64,000 nucleotides of DNA from Bradysia coprophila (taxonomy: Eukaryota; Arthropoda; Insecta; Diptera; Sciaridae). A program made the translations under genes and the position numbers. Below the pieces are notes generated by a model. That model was not told where the DNA came from. It was given only the letters and a program-made list of their open reading frames with translations, and did no database searches. The stretch spans positions 9,096,725-9,160,724 of the forward strand of contig NC_050737.1 of the NCBI RefSeq assembly GCF_014529535.1. Direction: 5' to 3'. This document shows, piece by piece, positions 60,735 through 64,000 of the stretch; the first letter of the stretch is position 1, and the number at the start of each line of letters is the position of its first letter.

Positions 60735-61751
60735 ATGGTGAATGGTGGCAGTGTTTTTCGAGATATCACCAACCAATCGATACATGGAGACCTTATCAGA
60801 CACAGATTGTATAACAGTACTAAAGGTGAGCCATTTATAAGCTATTCAAAAAATATTCATTCATTGTATTCGTGACGAATGCTGACAAAACAAAAAGAAA
60901 TTGTGTCCTTGATGGTTAGTTGTCTGAAAACGCCACAAGTATAAGCGACAATTGATTGCTATGAAACAAGTGCCGGGTCTTCTTAATTCATTATTGGACA
61001 GTTTTAAGTTAAACAGGAAATCGTACAGAGGCCCAAAAACGTTCGTCGTTTTACTTAGATCTTTGATTTAAAAAGAAATTATAAAAACCTTCAGAATGTA
61101 CGCAATCCTTCTTCCTGGTTCTTTTTCGCCTTTTACCACAACTTTTTTACATTATAGTCCATCAGGTATGGATGTCCCTGTGCGGTAGTCGCAATAGCCC
61201 TGGTCAGAAGGTTAAATTCTATTGTAAAATGGACTACTCTGGCATTAGTCTGTGTCTGAGTTTTCACTCCACAGTTCTAATTGAAGGCCTTGCCTCATCC
61301 AGGCTAGAATGTGACACTATTCACGCTATTCACATGTATTTTTTGTGTATTTTTTGTCGAAGTGTCTAGGGTGTCATCCAGACCAGACACGTTCTGAAAA
61401 CTATTGAATTCCATAGAGGTAGTCATTGTATTAGTAGGATAAGTGGTTCAAGTTTGAAATATTCCTTCTTCAGGGATATAATAACATTGATTTACCCATA
61501 GAGGTTTTCAGAGGTTAGAAGGTTAAGGTTTTTTGCTGGCAACTCAAGTCAATTTGTCAGATCTGTTGAAAGTAATCGATAAAAGCATTCTGAGTACAAA
61601 CGTTGACAAGCACCAATCACTTCAAACGCATTCAAAGATACTTCTAACGAGGAGAGAACGAAGACTAAATTCTACTGCCTCTCCTTGTCAAAAGGAGAAA
61701 TATTTTTCGGAGACACCAAATAGTGTTCCACACAGGGCCTTCCTAAATTGA
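60735..61751 (+). CDS. Possible two-exon gene, unknown protein of 93 aa
   Basis: Exon 1 60735-60825 starts MVNGGSVFRDITNQSIHGDL and ends at a GTGAGC donor, one base into a codon. The best in-phase continuation is an acceptor TTTGTCAG at 61560, giving exon 2 61561-61751 (DLLKVIDKSILSTNVDKHQ..., ending PHRAFLN, stop). The intron would be 735 nt, longer than others here. AATAAA is at 61927-61932. The product is basic, Ser/Thr/Leu-rich, without signal peptide or known domain. Exon 1 looks sound; the choice of exon 2 is less certain and further exons are possible. Confidence 0.4.
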
Positions 61752-61860
61752 TTTCCTAAATTTGCTAAAATTTTCCGAAATTTGTCAAAATTTTCCATTA
61801 ACAAATTTAACAAATTTCGGAAAATTTTGGAAAATCTTAGCAAATTTTGGCAAGTTAAGG
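61742..61860. repeat. AAATTTTCC/GGAAAATTT inverted-repeat tract
   Basis: Repeats of AAATTTGCTAAAATTTTCCG on the left are mirrored by CGGAAAATTTTGGAAAATC and TTAGCAAATTT on the right. A low-complexity palindromic region starting at the stop codon of the preceding frame. Confidence 0.6.
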
Positions 61861-61957
61861 CAAATTGTGGAAAATCGATTTCCCGAAAATAGGCGATGGT
61901 TCCACGTGTGTATTGACTCGGAATGATAATAAAATTGTTATTTAAAAAAAAGACCAG

Positions 61958-62081
61958 AGCACTTCAAGCGTGAGTGGTTCTCTAATAAAGTACCGAAATT
62001 CGACAGTGTGTCAAACAAGTTTTTACACAAAATAGTAGTCTATTTAGCAACTGTCATTAGAAGCACTTTTGCTTGAAGTGC
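61958..62081 (-). mobile_element. Foldback family copy 3 (inverted)
   Basis: Read on the minus strand it begins GCACTTCAAGCAAAAGTGCT, then GACAGTTGCTAAATAGACTA, matching copy 1 (33193) closely, and shares TGACACACTGTCGAATTTC with copy 2 (55011). Ends GCACTTCAAGC/GCTTGAAGTGC are perfect inverted repeats. Confidence 0.75.
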
Positions 62082-63695
62082 TTTGGAAAGACTTGATTCT
62101 GGTAGACGTTTTGCCTGACCAAATAGCTATGTGTCGTGATTTGAGATACCATGGGTTACCATAAGAACTAACAAAGAAACCACCAATACCGCGCCGGTAA
62201 TTTATTATTTATAATTTATTAAATAACAATCAGATGGTCTCTGGTCAATATATAATACTTTATTGATATAACGTCACAAATAGAGTCATGTAAAAACATT
62301 TCAATAACCACCTCATGCTGACGTCTTGACTTACCAATTCAACCAATTCTGACCTTTCTTTTTATAATTCCGATGAAAACACTAATTCTAAAATATTTGT
62401 TCACTGATCTACATACTGATGTACTTGTGTATGCGACTACTTACTGTTCGAACGTTGATAATAGCCTAATTTATCGCTACCGAGAACAAATTACATATAT
62501 ATATTTAGATGATGCGGAAGATTGTGATTGGAATTTTGTATTCGTAACCCATCTCTATATGTGCATTGTGGTTACACACGACTTGTTTATTTTTAAAACG
62601 CAAAATTTTCTTTGTTATTTTTACTGCAATTCCCACTTACAGAAATAAATTTTCAATTAAGATTCTTGTTTTCTTCTACCTACTCTACACAGCCATGAGC
62701 GAACATGTGACCATTGTATACGAGATAGAAAAGCTGAGGTTGTCACATAAAATTTCAATTTTAATTGGAATCTAATTACGAATTTTTATATTTTATATAA
62801 ATAAAACACCTGGGCAGTGACTAAGGTGATTATGAGATGTGTACATAATTGAATGAAAATTGATGAAAAAAAAATTGATAAAAAATTGTCGGAATGAAAT
62901 GTAAAAATAAATTATTGGCCATCACAAATAAATAATCCTCAAATGTGAATGCCCTTGAATGTCTAGAATTATTTCATTTTAAATATTTATATTCTGTTGG
63001 CAACTTCATTAAAGCCAACCGAAACGAAATGAAAAATTGAAATAATTGTCAATTTTTACGAGAATTGTAACACGATTTTGTTGTAATGCTGAAAATAATG
63101 TTTGTCATATGGTCCACTGGTTCAATGCGGAGAACGTAATTTTTTTTTTTGAAAAATTGAAAATGTTACGGATAACACATTCTCCCGACACTTAGACGAA
63201 GGCATTGATTTTTCTTCCGCAGAGATGCACACACTGTTATGATTTATTAATTATTGACATTAAAACCTCACGACGGTTTCATTAGTCGTATATCGTATAT
63301 AATAACGATATTGATGTGCAAACGTCATTGTTTTTTTTTTCTCTTTTACTTTCCACACTCTGAATACTCATACTGAAACATAGCGAACGACGGTTTCGGG
63401 TTGGTTAAGTTCAAGGCTACACAGCTGTAAATATTATTTTATTCATCCGTTATTAGATTTAACATTTTAGCTGAATTTTGCGTGTGTATAACTGATATAT
63501 TGTTATGCGAGGTGAGGTATGAGAGTTTGTTTGCTATTTTAGTTACAGATGAGCGTACATTCTCGTCGTGTCGGCAATTTAGACGATGCGATTAACTTTC
63601 CCAAAAAAAAATTGTAGCAATGCCTTCATCAGTCGCACTCTACAACAATAACAACAAGACTTTTGGAAACGAAAACAATTTTATATTCATTCTTC
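62082..63695. other. Intergenic, no gene seen
   Basis: No supported gene. The 91-codon frame at 62373-62648 has no motif. The right part is the 3' flank of the sterol reductase gene. Confidence 0.5.
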
Positions 63696-64000
63696 TTATT
63701 CGAACTCTTCCGCATATTGTTTACCGATCGTAAACACATCAATTTCCGGTCTTACTTTGTCGTACAAATGTGGAAAGCATCCGACAGCTTTATACTTCTT
63801 CCTCACACATTCGTATGCCGTCAAATCGAACATCTCTTCAAACTCTTGTCGGTTCATGAAAATGTCGGCATAGAGGAAAGGATATCCACCTGCGTCTCGT
63901 GTAAACCTGAAATTGTTCAATTTATGGAGTCAATCAAAGTTTGATCGGAACACATTGGCATAACATACTTTTCCATCGCTCGCATTGCCTTTACTGCATC
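63696..64000 (-). CDS. Delta(24)-sterol reductase (DHCR24-like), C-terminal part, gene continues beyond the window
   Basis: Last exon 63906-63696 and part of the preceding exon (64000-63969) are joined over a 62-nt GT-AG intron; the split codon makes Lys. The 81 residues visible match the end of DHCR24 proteins: GGYPFLYADIFMNRQEFEEM, then FDLTAYECVRKKY, and GCFPHLYDKV. DHCR24 is an FAD-dependent membrane enzyme of the endoplasmic reticulum that reduces the 24-25 double bond of sterol side chains; in insects, which cannot make sterols, homologues are thought to help convert dietary plant sterols to cholesterol. The tail after PHLYDKV is about 18 residues (RPEIDVFTIGKQYAEEFE). The FAD-binding domain lies outside the window. 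Confidence 0.9.

Noticed and set aside
63663..63944. 93-codon plus-strand frame at the window end
   Set aside because: Antisense shadow of the DHCR24-like last exon.
1..64000. CRISPR array, bacterial operon or prophage
   Set aside because: The genome is clearly eukaryotic (spliced genes, AATAAA signals); repeats are not spaced like CRISPR units.

Overview
The window is AT-rich nuclear DNA from an insect, most likely a dipteran. The evidence is a Tweedle (DUF243) cuticle-protein gene, which is an insect-specific family, very short GT-AG introns (54-66 nt in most of the genes here), AATAAA signals close behind stop codons, and a repeat load dominated by foldback DNA elements and degraded non-LTR retrotransposons. 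A lower (nematoceran) fly is my guess; no sequence here proves the lineage.

Layout. 1-2,080: nested transposon debris, made of the 3' end of a LINE, a broken ORF1-like gene on the minus strand, and a hAT-type palindromic MITE inserted into it with an exact 8-bp target duplication. 2,080-42,800: a gene-poor stretch of about 40 kb with no gene I can support. It holds at least ten structured repeats: foldback elements at 3.4, 4.6, 8.2, 8.7, 17.4, 20.6, 33.2 and 38.3 kb, an 18-bp minisatellite at 3.2 kb, and two copies of a GCCCCGTACGAAG-ended family at 24.6 and 28.2 kb, the second carrying a 146-bp tandem array. 42,800-44,140: a three-exon Tweedle gene with TATA box and initiator. 45,000-50,000: repeats again, including a tRNA-like (pol III promoter) element nested inside an older dispersed repeat whose other copy is at 35.8 kb. 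50,100-58,500: the gene-rich part, with a multi-pass membrane protein gene, an intronless BTB-BACK gene, and three compact two-exon genes for small proteins I do not recognise (125, 80 and 92 aa). 60,700-61,750: a possible two-exon gene for a 93-aa protein. 63,696-64,000: the 3' end of a minus-strand Delta24-sterol reductase (DHCR24-like) gene running off the window.

The genes show no obvious shared pathway: cuticle structure, sterol metabolism, a probable ubiquitin-ligase adaptor and several orphans. The more unusual content is the variety of palindromic elements: full-length foldbacks with 8-bp or TTAA target sites, a three-copy foldback family, 34-40 bp micro-palindromes with a target duplication, and a CTCGGCTTCGCCTCGG-type motif recurring in several separate repeats. 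All gene models come from reading splice signals and frames by eye; no search was run.
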